DNA of 12,525 nucleotides from SYIM01 sp041182885 (GCA_049423065.1 JBMSQB010000105.1:1-12525); one strand, 5' to 3'; shown: positions 1-7,101, counted from the first letter of the stretch. A program made the numbers and translations. Notes: generated from the sequence alone by a model not told the origin.

Positions 1-1100
1 GCGAAAAATGTTCGGGTTGCGTGAATGGCCTGATCGATATCGGCGTCGTTCACGTCCAGATGCGTGACCCAGCGTTGCATGAATGCCGACCCGTCGCCGC
101 TCGCCCGGCCGGTGACCTGGACGCCGTGCGCGCCGAGGTGGGCGGCGAGGTCCGGCGCGACCGACCGGTCTACCCGCGCGAAAAAGATGTTGGTCTGCGG
201 CGGCTCCGTGACGCGCAGTGCGCCGGGATGGGCGGCTGCTGCCTCGGCAAGGCCTGCGGCCAGACGCCTCGCGCGTTCATGGTCAAGCGCCATCCGGTCG
301 ATGTGGTGCTCGAGCGCGTGGTGGGCGGCTGCGGCAAGCAGACCGGCCTGGCGCATGCCGCCACCCAGCATCTTGCGCCAGCGCCGCGCGCGTGCGATGA
401 AGGGTTTCGATCCCAGGAGGAGCGATCCGACGGGCGCTCCCAGCCCCTTTGACAGGCACATCGAGACCGAATCGAAGTGGCTGCAGATTTCGCGCGCCAC
501 GTCGCGTGGGTCGGCGCTTGTGCCACCTTGCATATCGCCCTTGCGCTCACCCGCCGCGCGGCGTCGGCCGAGTTCCACCGCCGCGTTGAAGAGCCGCGCG
601 CCATCAAGATGAGTGGCGAGTCCGCGGGCGGAGGCGAGTTCGCGGACCGACTTCAGATAATCCATCGGCAGCACCTTCCCACCGGTGGTGTTTTCCATGC
701 AGATCAGCCGTGTTCGGGCGAAGTGCGGGTCATCGGGTTTGATGGCTGCTTCGATCGCTTCCAGGGGAAGGGTGCCGTCAGGGGCGTTCTCGATTGGCTG
801 CGGCTGGATCGAACCCAGCACTGCCATGCCGCCCGCTTCCCAGCGGTAGGTATGCCACTGTTGACCGACGATCGCCTCTTCGCCGCGCTCGCAGTGCGAC
901 AGCAGGCCCATCAGATTGGTCTGTGTTCCGGATGGCGCAAACACCGCCGCCTCGAAGCCCAGCAAAGCCGCCGCGTGGGCTTCCAGCTGGTTCACCGACG
1001 GGTCATCGCCAAACACATCGTCGCCCAGGGCAGCGGCGACCATCACCTCGCGCATGGCGGCGGTGGGCCGGGTCACAGTGTCGCTGCGGAAGTCGGGCAT
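1..1100 (-). CDS. ltaE: L-threonine aldolase, PLP-dependent (3' end beyond window)
   Basis: Cytoplasmic PLP enzyme of the beta-eliminating lyase family that cleaves L-threonine or L-allo-threonine to glycine and acetaldehyde. The reading frame opens at ATG 1100 with the family's typical N-terminus MPDFRSDTVTRPT, preceded by AAGG 7 nt upstream, and stays open to the window edge after 366 codons without a stop. Visible landmarks are His83 (QQWHTY, the residue that stacks on PLP), the cofactor-binding Asp166 in HLDGARLFNA, and the Schiff-base Lys218 in CLSKGLGAPVGS. Known family members have about 335-350 residues, so only a few C-terminal residues should be missing. Oddity: between AAVELG and AREICSHFDSVS there are roughly 20-25 extra residues (about 179-201) compared with the E. 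coli and Pseudomonas enzymes as I remember them. It is divergent from the transporter gene. The family call is very secure; the exact stereospecificity is not. Confidence 0.95.
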   Translation of the reverse strand, partial: MPDFRSDTVTRPTAAMREVMVAAALGDDVFGDDPSVNQLEAHAAALLGFEAAVFAPSGTQTNLMGLLSHCERGEEAIVGQQWHTYRWEAGGMAVLGSIQPQPIENAPDGTLPLEAIEAAIKPDDPHFARTRLICMENTTGGKVLPMDYLKSVRELASARGLATHLDGARLFNAAVELGRRRAAGERKGDMQGGTSADPRDVAREICSHFDSVSMCLSKGLGAPVGSLLLGSKPFIARARRWRKMLGGGMRQAGLLAAAAHHALEHHIDRMALDHERARRLAAGLAEAAAAHPGALRVTEPPQTNIFFARVDRSVAPDLAAHLGAHGVQVTGRASGDGSAFMQRWVTHLDVNDADIDQAIHATRTFF

Positions 1101-1109
1101 GATGTCGCC

Positions 1110-1138
1110 TTGGCGGTTGAAGGTCGGCCGATTATAGG
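1110..1138 (+). promoter_or_regulatory. Candidate sigma-70 promoter for the MATE transporter
   Basis: TTGGCG (1110-1115) and TATAGG (1133-1138) are separated by 17 bp, each matching 4 of 6 consensus positions. Transcription would start near 1145 and leave a leader of about 37 nt before GTG 1182. The -10 overlaps the opposite-strand TATAAT, so the two divergent promoters could not be occupied by polymerase together. Moderate to weak evidence. Confidence 0.35.
1131..1136 (-). promoter_or_regulatory. Consensus -10 box (TATAAT) upstream of the threonine aldolase
   Basis: The minus strand reads a perfect TATAAT here. It would start transcription near 1124 and give a leader of about 23 nt before ATG 1100. 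No good -35 hexamer is seen at 16-18 bp spacing (GCGGGC, GGCGGG or TGGCGG) and there is no TG extension, so activity may need an activator. The call rests only on sequence resemblance. Confidence 0.45.
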
Positions 1139-1181
1139 AACCCCGGATGCCTGCCCGCCACTCTCTGATCCCAATTTTTCC

Positions 1182-2516
1182 GTGCCCCCCGCCAATCCGC
1201 TTCTGACCGGTCCGATTCTCCCCACGCTGCTCCGGATGGCGCTGCCCAGCGTGGCAACGCTGGCGCTCGGCGTGATGGTGAGCATCGCCGAAACCGGCTA
1301 CATCGGCCAACTGGGCACCGTGCCGCTTGCAGCGATGGCGCTGGTGTTTCCCTTCGGCATGCTGGTGCAGATGCTGTCCTCGGGGGCCATGGGGGGCGGC
1401 GTGTCATCAGCCATCTCCCGCGCGTTGGGTGCCAACGATATCGCGCGCGCCGAGGCGCTCGCGCTTCATGCCTGCGTGATCGGGCTCGTCGGTGGCGTGC
1501 TGCACATGCTGCTGATGCTGAGCCTGGGGCCCACGCTCTATGCGCTCCTGGGTGGCCGAGACGATGTGCTGGATGAGGCGATCCGGTACGGCTGGGTGCT
1601 GTTTGCGGGCGCGCCGCTGGTGTGGCTCATGAACGCGCAACTGTCGGTGGTCCGCGGTACGGGCAACATGGTGCTGCCTGCCCGACTGGTGGTGGTCACG
1701 TCACTGGTGCAGATTGCAGTCGGGGCGGTGCTCGGGCTGGGGCTGGGACCGTTTCCGTTGCTGGGGCTGGGAGGCGTGGCATGCGGAACGCTTGCCGGCT
1801 ATGGCCTGGGCGCGCTCTGGCTGGCAAGACGGTTCAGCGCAGGCCGTGAGCGGCTTCGCCTGCGGTTTTCGGGTACGCCGCTTCGGTGGCCGCTCTTTGC
1901 CGACATCCTCAAGGTGGGCGCAGTGGCGTGCCTGTCGCCCACTCAGGCGATCGTGACCATGCTGATCTGCACCGCGCTGATCGCGCCGTTTGGCACCGAG
2001 GTGCTGGCGGGCTACGGCATCGGGCAGCGGCTTGAGTTTCTGCTGATTCCGATCTCGTTCGGTATCGGTGTCGCGGCTGTCCCGATGGTGGGCATGGCGA
2101 TCGGGGCGGGCCTCATCGATCGGGCGCGACGGGTGGCCTGGACTGCGGCGGGCGTCTCGCTGGTGAATCTGAGCGTGATCGGACTGCTGGTGGCAGCCTT
2201 TCCCTGGGTCTGGACCGACTTGTTCAGCGACGACCCGCGGGTGCTGGCCGCCGCCGCTACCCATCTTCGCTGGGTGGGGCCCGTGTTCGGGCTGTTCGGT
2301 TTTGGGCTCACGCTGTATTTCGCTGCGCAGGGCTCAGGGCGGATCGCGGGGCCGGTCATCGCCGCCACGGTACGCCTTCTGATGGTGCTGGGAGTGGGGT
2401 GGATGCTCCACCGTGCGCAAGCGCCGCTCTGGACCTATTTCGCGCTGGTGGCCTGCGGCATGTGCGTCTACGCAGCCGGTTGCGCGATTGCGGTCCGGCT
2501 TACTCGCTGGCGCTAG
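1182..2516 (+). CDS. MATE-family multidrug/cation efflux transporter
   Basis: Inner-membrane antiporter of the MATE (NorM/DinF-like) family, which exports cationic drugs, dyes or metabolites in exchange for Na+ or H+. The 444-residue product matches the usual length of about 440-460 and is hydrophobic along its whole length with about twelve predictable membrane spans. It has the family's two-fold pseudo-repeat. The first half opens with LRMALPSVATLALGVMVSIAE, typical of the MatE domain, and has SSAISRALGANDIARAE at about 75-91. The second half starts near residue 238 and has AGYGIGQRLEFLLIPISFGIG at about 276-296. Start choice: the frame is open far upstream, but that part is antisense to the threonine aldolase. 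GTG 1182 is the first start codon that leaves a family-like N-terminus. No clear Shine-Dalgarno precedes it, so the start is less certain than the gene. The substrate is unknown and a link to the catabolic cluster is not evident. Confidence 0.92.
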   Translation: MPPANPLLTGPILPTLLRMALPSVATLALGVMVSIAETGYIGQLGTVPLAAMALVFPFGMLVQMLSSGAMGGGVSSAISRALGANDIARAEALALHACVIGLVGGVLHMLLMLSLGPTLYALLGGRDDVLDEAIRYGWVLFAGAPLVWLMNAQLSVVRGTGNMVLPARLVVVTSLVQIAVGAVLGLGLGPFPLLGLGGVACGTLAGYGLGALWLARRFSAGRERLRLRFSGTPLRWPLFADILKVGAVACLSPTQAIVTMLICTALIAPFGTEVLAGYGIGQRLEFLLIPISFGIGVAAVPMVGMAIGAGLIDRARRVAWTAAGVSLVNLSVIGLLVAAFPWVWTDLFSDDPRVLAAAATHLRWVGPVFGLFGFGLTLYFAAQGSGRIAGPVIAATVRLLMVLGVGWMLHRAQAPLWTYFALVACGMCVYAAGCAIAVRLTRWR

Positions 2517-2525
2517 GCCAGACCC

Positions 2526-2543
2526 GCCGCACCGGAGTGCGGC
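2526..2543 (+). terminator. Hairpin just after the MATE gene, terminator-like without a T-run
   Basis: A perfect 7-bp stem GCCGCAC/GTGCGGC closes a CGGA tetraloop, 9 nt after the transporter's stop codon. No run of T follows, so it may be a weak terminator or an mRNA 3'-end stabiliser rather than a classical Rho-independent terminator. Confidence 0.35.
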
Positions 2544-2601
2544 AGGACGGAGACCTCGCCCGAAGGCGCCCTCCGCTGCGGGCATGCGCGCCGCGCCGCG
2601 C

Positions 2602-2630
2602 TTGACGCGTGGGCGCCTCCCCCCTAAGGT
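2602..2630 (+). promoter_or_regulatory. Candidate promoter of the PuuE/imidase-like gene
   Basis: TTGACG (2602-2607, 5 of 6 consensus positions) is followed after 17 bp by TAAGGT (2625-2630, 3 of 6). Transcription would start near 2637, giving a leader of about 32 nt before ATG 2669. It lies in the only sizeable intergenic gap (2517-2668), between two genes on the same strand. The strong -35 and correct spacing support it; the -10 is poor. Confidence 0.4.
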
Positions 2631-2656
2631 GCCGGGCGTTCAAGCATGCCACTGCC

Positions 2657-2664
2657 TGAGGAGG
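2657..2664 (+). promoter_or_regulatory. Strong Shine-Dalgarno that fixes the start at 2669
   Basis: TGAGGAGG nearly matches the anti-Shine-Dalgarno complement and lies 4 nt before ATG 2669. It is the strongest ribosome site in the window. It selects MSDRFTLP as the N-terminus over the in-frame Met15 codon at 2711. Confidence 0.75.
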
Positions 2665-2668
2665 CTCG

Positions 2669-3541
2669 ATGAGTGATCGTTTCACACTGCCGCGCGATGA
2701 GCGTCTGGCGATGTCGTTTGTCGTCAATGTGGAGGAGGGCTCGGAGCAGAGTATCGCCTCGGGCGACAAGGCGCCCGAACCGGTGGATGAACTGGGCGTT
2801 GCGCTCAAGATCCCGATCCGCAACTACGGCAACGAAAGCAATTACCTCTACGGCATTCGGGCGGGTGCGCCGCGCGTGATGCGGCTCCTCGACCGCTTCG
2901 GGTTTGAATGCACGTTCACCGCTGCCGCCGTGGCGCTCGAGAAAGCGCCCGAGCTCGCTCGTGCGGTGGCCGCCGCGGGCCACGAGGTATGCAGCCACGG
3001 TCATCGCTGGGTGCATCAGTTTTCATACAAGGAAGACCGTGAGCGTGAGTTCATTCGCGCCGCCACCGACAGCATCGAGCGCACCACCGGGCGCAGGCCC
3101 TATGGCTGGCTGTCGCGGTATCTGCTCACCGACAACACACGGCGCCTGCTGGTCGAGGCGGGCTATGAATACCACATGGACGATTACTCGGACGACCGCC
3201 CGCGCTGGGAGTTTGTCGAGACCTCGGACGGCAAGCGCCGTGGCATCGTGATCGTGCCTTACGCGCTCGACACCAACGACATGAAATTCTGGCTCGCGCC
3301 CGGCTACACGCCCCAGCTATGGCTTGACTATGCGGTGGATACCTTCGAGCAGCTCTACAGCGAGGGACGTGACCGCCCCGGCATCATGAATCTGGGTCTT
3401 CATCTTCGGATCATCGGGCGCCCGGGACGCATCGGTGCGCTCGAGCGCTTCATGCAGCATGTGAAGAGCCGCGGCGACGTGTGGGTCACCAGCCGTCTCG
3501 CGATCGCGCGGCATTTCGCAAAGCTGAATCCGGTTGAATGA
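2669..3541 (+). CDS. Polysaccharide-deacetylase superfamily hydrolase, PuuE allantoinase / cyclic imide hydrolase type
   Basis: NodB-fold amidohydrolase of 290 residues, probably cytoplasmic because no signal peptide is seen. This branch includes the Pseudomonas allantoinase analogue PuuE, bacterial cyclic imide hydrolases and H. pylori PgdA-like proteins, all about 290-310 residues. Landmarks: FVVNVEEGSEQ (17-27), where other deacetylases have the metal-binding TFDDG; HEVCSHGHRWVH (105-116) as the His-rich second motif; YALDTNDMKF (198-207); and GLHLRIIGRPGRIGALERF (243-261), characteristic of this branch. The Glu-Glu in place of Asp-Asp is typical of PuuE-like enzymes that act on cyclic amides rather than N-acetyl sugars. 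It is convergent with the amidase-containing cluster, whose nearest gene ends 53 bp away. Inferred reaction: hydrolytic opening of a cyclic imide or ureide ring. Allantoinase is possible, but no other purine-degradation gene is visible. Confidence 0.85.
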   Translation: MSDRFTLPRDERLAMSFVVNVEEGSEQSIASGDKAPEPVDELGVALKIPIRNYGNESNYLYGIRAGAPRVMRLLDRFGFECTFTAAAVALEKAPELARAVAAAGHEVCSHGHRWVHQFSYKEDREREFIRAATDSIERTTGRRPYGWLSRYLLTDNTRRLLVEAGYEYHMDDYSDDRPRWEFVETSDGKRRGIVIVPYALDTNDMKFWLAPGYTPQLWLDYAVDTFEQLYSEGRDRPGIMNLGLHLRIIGRPGRIGALERFMQHVKSRGDVWVTSRLAIARHFAKLNPVE

Positions 3542-3546
3542 CGCGT

Positions 3547-3561
3547 GGCGCCCGGGGCGCC
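3547..3561. terminator. GC-rich hairpin between convergent genes
   Basis: GGCGCC (3547-3552) pairs with GGCGCC (3556-3561) around a 3-nt loop, inside the 53 bp that separate the stops of two convergent genes (3541 and 3595). The position suits a bidirectional terminator, but there is no T-tract on either strand. Such palindromes also occur by chance in GC-rich DNA. Confidence 0.3.
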
Positions 3562-3594
3562 CCGCTTGCCGGACGGGTCAGACCGTGCGCCCGC

Positions 3595-4254
3595 TTATTG
3601 AGCGTCAACCCCAGCCTGGCTGACCTTGAACGCATCGGCCGGAGGATAGTTGCGTGCGAGCCATTCGGGGCCGCCCATTGCGATCCAGAGCGAGGCGGCC
3701 TGCGTGGCGAGTACCCGCAGCATGTCGAGGTCCTGCTGCGAGAACGTGTTGCGTGCCTGCGAGGCCATGATCAGCTGACCGATGAAGCGTCCTCCGCACA
3801 ACATGGGCGCGTAGATCGATGAGCCCATGCGCGAGGTCTTCAGATACTGCTTGAAATCCCCGTGCTCGTCGGTGTTGGCAAGCAGCAGCGGCGCCCGCGT
3901 GTCGCGAACATGAGCGGGATGGCCGCCATCGATCGGAATCATCAGCCGCCGCTGCTCGGGCGGAAAGCCCACGTTGCCCACCAGCATGTGCCAGGCCTCG
4001 TCGGGCGTGACGATAAAGCAGCCGCCGACATAGAACTGCCGTTCACCCGCCTTCAGGCTGCCGGGACGCGTCCAGGCGTCACGATCGCCCGCGATCGCGA
4101 GGGTGGGCGCAATCAGTGCGCGGATCATGGCCTCGGGATCAGACGCGCTGGCGGCGGCCGCAGTGGCTTCGGCGAGCGTGTTGAACCATTGCGCGGGGTC
4201 GATCACGGCGCGAAGGGCGGCCGCAGGCGTGGCGGTGTGGGTGCTGGAATTCAT
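3595..4254 (-). CDS. Stand-alone GAF-domain protein
   Basis: A 219-residue protein with one GAF-like domain at about 75-195. The pattern RRLMIPIDGGHPAHVRDTRAP, then GSSIYAPMLCGGRFIGQLIMAS (about 144-165), then FSQQDLDMLRVLATQAASLW (about 171-190) is the usual GAF succession of core strand, conserved hydrophobic strand and C-terminal helix. GAF domains bind small molecules or mediate signalling. No kinase, cyclase, sigma-54 or DNA-binding segment is attached, so the output is unknown. Start choice: ATG 4254 has GGAG 9 nt upstream, whereas the upstream in-frame ATG at 4263 directly abuts that GGAG. It is the last gene of the cluster, 45 bp after the amidase. Possible roles are a ligand-responsive partner of the pathway or an uncharacterised accessory enzyme. 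The domain call is good; no function can be assigned. Confidence 0.8.
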   Translation of the reverse strand: MNSSTHTATPAAALRAVIDPAQWFNTLAEATAAAASASDPEAMIRALIAPTLAIAGDRDAWTRPGSLKAGERQFYVGGCFIVTPDEAWHMLVGNVGFPPEQRRLMIPIDGGHPAHVRDTRAPLLLANTDEHGDFKQYLKTSRMGSSIYAPMLCGGRFIGQLIMASQARNTFSQQDLDMLRVLATQAASLWIAMGGPEWLARNYPPADAFKVSQAGVDAQ

Positions 4255-4261
4255 CGTGATC

Positions 4262-4274
4262 ATCTCCGTGAGAT
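4262..4274 (-). promoter_or_regulatory. Small dyad overlapping the GAF gene's ribosome site
   Basis: On the minus strand ATCTC-ACG-GAGAT forms a 5-bp hairpin. Its 3' arm contains most of the GGAG (4267-4264) used by ATG 4254, so folding would partly hide the ribosome site. It could lower translation of the last gene, or it may be chance. Confidence 0.2.
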
Positions 4275-4299
4275 CCGGGAATCGTGCAGGCGGAATGCG

Positions 4300-5679
4300 T
4301 TATCTGCCTGCCAGGTTGCCAAGATCGAGTGCATGGGCGAAATCGTGCGAGCGCGGGGCAAGCGAATCCAGGGCGGGCGCGAACGACAACAGCCAGCGGT
4401 CGCGACCGGGCGCCGCCATCAGCTGCACCGATACGACGCGATGACTTGCCACGATCGGAATCGCCCAGGCCCCGCATGCATAGAAATTGGCGAGCGCGGT
4501 GAGGTCGGCCTGGTTGATCGGCGCGGGCGTGTCGTGCCCAAAGCTGGCCTGCGGCGCAGTAGGGAGCGCGATGAGATCCACGCCATTGAAAGCAGACGTC
4601 GCGTGGCTGCGCAGGTCATGCAGCACCTGCCGCGCGGCATCCAACTTGTCGTGACCCGCGCGCTCGGCATAGCGCAACATGCCGCCAAAGGTGGTGGACA
4701 CGCCGGGCAGGTCATGACCGATTTCAGCCCGCCACCAGTCGAGCGCGTCGGCTTCGCTGGCAAGGAGGCCGGCGCGTCGTGCACGGGTGGGATCCCAGTG
4801 CGCAAGATCGATGGGGACGACGCGGGCGCCCCGCTGTTTCAGGGCGTCCAGAAAATGGCGGAAGCCCTCCGCCACGGCGGGCTCGAGCGTGACCTGATCG
4901 AGTTGGCCGGGCACGCCGATGACGAGTCGCTTCCAATCAACCCCCGGCGCGGACTCGACGGCGCCTGCGGGATCGTCGAGCCCCATCATGACAGCGGCCA
5001 TCGCTGCGCAGTCGGTTGCGGTGGTGGCGAGCGGGCCGGCGACGTCCAGCGTGTGACAGAGCGGCACGATGCCCGCGGCGGGGACCGTATCGTTGCCAGG
5101 CTTGTAGCCGAACACGCCGCAATATGCGGCCGGGATCCGGATCGACCCCATGGTGTCGCTACCCACCGCGGCGCTGCACAGGCCGGCGGCCACCGCAGCG
5201 CCGGATCCGCCGCTTGAACCCCCCGGCGTGTGGCCCGCGTGCAGGGGATTGATGCAGCGACCAAACGCTTCGTTGTCGGTGGTGGCGCCCAGCGCACCTT
5301 CGTGCATGTTGAGCTTGCCAAGCAGCACCGAACCCGCGGCCCGCAGACGCGCCGCGACGGGCGCATCGTGTGCGGGGATGCGATGGCGAAGTGCTGCGCT
5401 GCCGGCCGTGCAGGCAAGCCCCGCCACATCGACGTTGTCCTTGATGGCAATCGGAATGCCATCAAGCGCCCCAAGCGGCCGCCCTGCCCGAATGCGCTCG
5501 CGGCTTGCCTCGGCATCGGCGCGAGCGCGGGCATGGGAAACGGTGATGAACGCGTGAAGCTCGGGATTGCGGCGATCGATCAGTGCGAGCAGCGCCTCGG
5601 TGACCACGACCGGGTCGAGCGTGCCGGCGCGATAGGCGCGGCCAAGCGCAGCGACCGAGAGGGAATCGAAAACCTTCAT
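4300..5679 (-). CDS. Amidase-signature family hydrolase
   Basis: A 459-residue cytoplasmic hydrolase of the amidase-signature family (GatA, FAAH, half-amidase and related), close to the usual 450-500. The Ser-cisSer-Lys triad is complete: Lys80 in GIPIAIKDN, cis-Ser155 in TPGGSSGGSG, and nucleophile Ser179 in GSDTMGSIRIPAAYCG. The 75 and 24 residue spacings between them match those I recall for GatA (79/154/178). Met-Gly before Ser179 and Ile after it differ from the usual GGSIR form, which may reflect substrate preference. A role as the tRNA amidotransferase subunit GatA is unlikely because no gatB or gatC neighbours exist and the gene sits 13 bp behind a CoA ligase gene. Inferred role: release of a free carboxylic acid from an amide or half-amide, feeding the CoA-activating enzymes upstream in the cluster. 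The start ATG 5679 has a weak purine-rich site (GGGGTG). The amide substrate is unknown. Confidence 0.93.
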   Translation of the reverse strand: MKVFDSLSVAALGRAYRAGTLDPVVVTEALLALIDRRNPELHAFITVSHARARADAEASRERIRAGRPLGALDGIPIAIKDNVDVAGLACTAGSAALRHRIPAHDAPVAARLRAAGSVLLGKLNMHEGALGATTDNEAFGRCINPLHAGHTPGGSSGGSGAAVAAGLCSAAVGSDTMGSIRIPAAYCGVFGYKPGNDTVPAAGIVPLCHTLDVAGPLATTATDCAAMAAVMMGLDDPAGAVESAPGVDWKRLVIGVPGQLDQVTLEPAVAEGFRHFLDALKQRGARVVPIDLAHWDPTRARRAGLLASEADALDWWRAEIGHDLPGVSTTFGGMLRYAERAGHDKLDAARQVLHDLRSHATSAFNGVDLIALPTAPQASFGHDTPAPINQADLTALANFYACGAWAIPIVASHRVVSVQLMAAPGRDRWLLSFAPALDSLAPRSHDFAHALDLGNLAGR

Positions 5680-5692
5680 GCGGGCACCCCGC

Positions 5693-7081
5693 TCAGCCTT
5701 TGCGCAGATCGAACAGACGCACCGGCTTCTGTCGCGACTCCACGCCGGTGCGCTCGGCGAGCGAGCCGGGTGCGCAGAGCTGCACTTTCATATCGACGCC
5801 AAGCCTGGCCCGCAAGAGCGCCTCATAGTCGGTGCGCAGGGTGTCGCTGAGGGCGCTTCGCACTTCGGCGAATACCGTCATCTCGTCGCGATTGCCCTCG
5901 CGCGAGACCTCGCACAGGAATTCGCCCGCGTAGTCGCTCCGCTCGGCGGTGAGCAGCGCGCCGATCGCAGTGGGATAGACGTTGATGCCGCGCAGCTTCA
6001 CCATGTTGTCGCTGCGGCCACGGAACCCCAGGATGCGGCGAAACGGCAGGCCGATGGATGACGTGCCGCTCAGTTCCTCGGTCACGTCATGGGTGTTGAA
6101 CCGGATGATGGGAAAGATGTCGTCTTTATAGAGGCAGGTGCAGACCATGTCGCCACGCTCGCCAGGCGCGGCAGGTGCGCCGCTGTCGCTGTCGATCAGT
6201 TCGAGATACTGCGCGTCTTCCATGACATACATGCCATCCATGTCGGGGCCTTCGCCCGCAATCAGGCCGGTGTCACCGACGCCATACCAGTCATAGACCG
6301 GGCAGCCCCCCCAGACTGAACTGATCGGGTCGCGGCCCTCGGGACCCAAATGCCCGGTGATCATGCGCAGCCGGATGTCTCGCCCGGGCTCGATGCCGTT
6401 CTCGCGCGCCACCTCGGCCAGTCTGCGCAGAAAATCACCAAAGCCCACCAGCACGGTGGCGCCAAAGTCGCGCATCAGCGCGGCCTGCTGCGCAGAGCGG
6501 GTTTCAACGCCGGTGCCGGCACTGAGCAGGCGTGCGCCGATCCAGTGTGAAACGGTCTCGCGGATGTAGTGGCCACCGTTGACCATGCCGAAACCGTAGA
6601 CCGAATGCACCACGTCGCTGCTTGACATGCCCTGGAGGAGATACACACGCGCAAGGAGCGCGTTCTGCAGTTCCCGGCTCTTGGGACCGTAGAGGAGCGG
6701 CTGGGGTCGACCTGTGGTGCCGCTGGTGGTTTGAATGATGATCTGCGGGCGGGCCCAAGCGGGGTGCGCTGCCTGTCCGTCGAAATCGCCGAGTGGCGGG
6801 CAACGCTCCACCGATTCCATCAGGTCGGACTTCGAGTAGGTGGGCAGTTTTGAGAGGTCATCGAGCCCGCGGATATCGCCTGGTGCAATGCCTTGAGCGC
6901 CCCAGAGACGCTGGTAAAACGGCACCTTCCAGGCGAACTCGAGCACCCGCGAGAAACGCGCTTCCTGGGTGGCGCGCAGTTCATCGCGGCTCATGCCGCG
7001 AAACCGCTCGAGAAACGCCGGGCCGATCGGATAGTCGCGACGGATGCCGGGGATGTCCGCGGCGTCGAAGTAATTGAGCAT
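5693..7081 (-). CDS. PaaK-like (phenylacetate-CoA ligase family) AMP-forming CoA ligase
   Basis: A 462-residue adenylate-forming enzyme of the PaaK branch of the ANL superfamily: carboxylate + ATP + CoA give acyl-CoA + AMP + PPi. Motifs in order: nucleotide loop TTSGTTGRP (118-126), YDWYGVGDTG (263-272), RFNTHDV (327-333), GRSDNMVKLRGINVYP (355-370), and the C-terminal catalytic Lys452 in ESRQKPVRLFDLR. The start at ATG 7081 gives MLNYFDAADIPG and a normal PaaK length. The frame is open to 7255, but that part lies inside the MmgE/PrpD gene. AGGG lies 11 nt upstream, a weak ribosome site. Oddity: most PaaK proteins have Glu where GVGDTG has Asp, and Asn359 stands where a second Asp is common. 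The real acid may therefore not be phenylacetate, and no paa genes accompany it. The family is secure; the substrate is unknown. Confidence 0.92.
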   Translation of the reverse strand: MLNYFDAADIPGIRRDYPIGPAFLERFRGMSRDELRATQEARFSRVLEFAWKVPFYQRLWGAQGIAPGDIRGLDDLSKLPTYSKSDLMESVERCPPLGDFDGQAAHPAWARPQIIIQTTSGTTGRPQPLLYGPKSRELQNALLARVYLLQGMSSSDVVHSVYGFGMVNGGHYIRETVSHWIGARLLSAGTGVETRSAQQAALMRDFGATVLVGFGDFLRRLAEVARENGIEPGRDIRLRMITGHLGPEGRDPISSVWGGCPVYDWYGVGDTGLIAGEGPDMDGMYVMEDAQYLELIDSDSGAPAAPGERGDMVCTCLYKDDIFPIIRFNTHDVTEELSGTSSIGLPFRRILGFRGRSDNMVKLRGINVYPTAIGALLTAERSDYAGEFLCEVSREGNRDEMTVFAEVRSALSDTLRTDYEALLRARLGVDMKVQLCAPGSLAERTGVESRQKPVRLFDLRKG

Positions 7082-7101
7082 GTTGGGTGAGGCCCTGGTG
7101 A

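Noticed and set aside
477..1181. Open frame extending the MATE gene about 235 codons upstream
   Set aside because: It is antisense to the well-supported threonine aldolase and its translation has no transporter-like or other recognisable features. MATE length and N-terminus fit the start at 1182.
3862..5217. 451-codon open frame on the plus strand
   Set aside because: It lies antisense to the GAF and amidase genes. Its translation is rich in Arg, Gly and His without motifs, as expected for a shadow frame in high-GC coding DNA.
4300..5679. Amidase as GatA of the tRNA amidotransferase
   Set aside because: No gatB or gatC is adjacent, the GSIR region differs from typical GatA, and the gene is embedded in a catabolic cluster.
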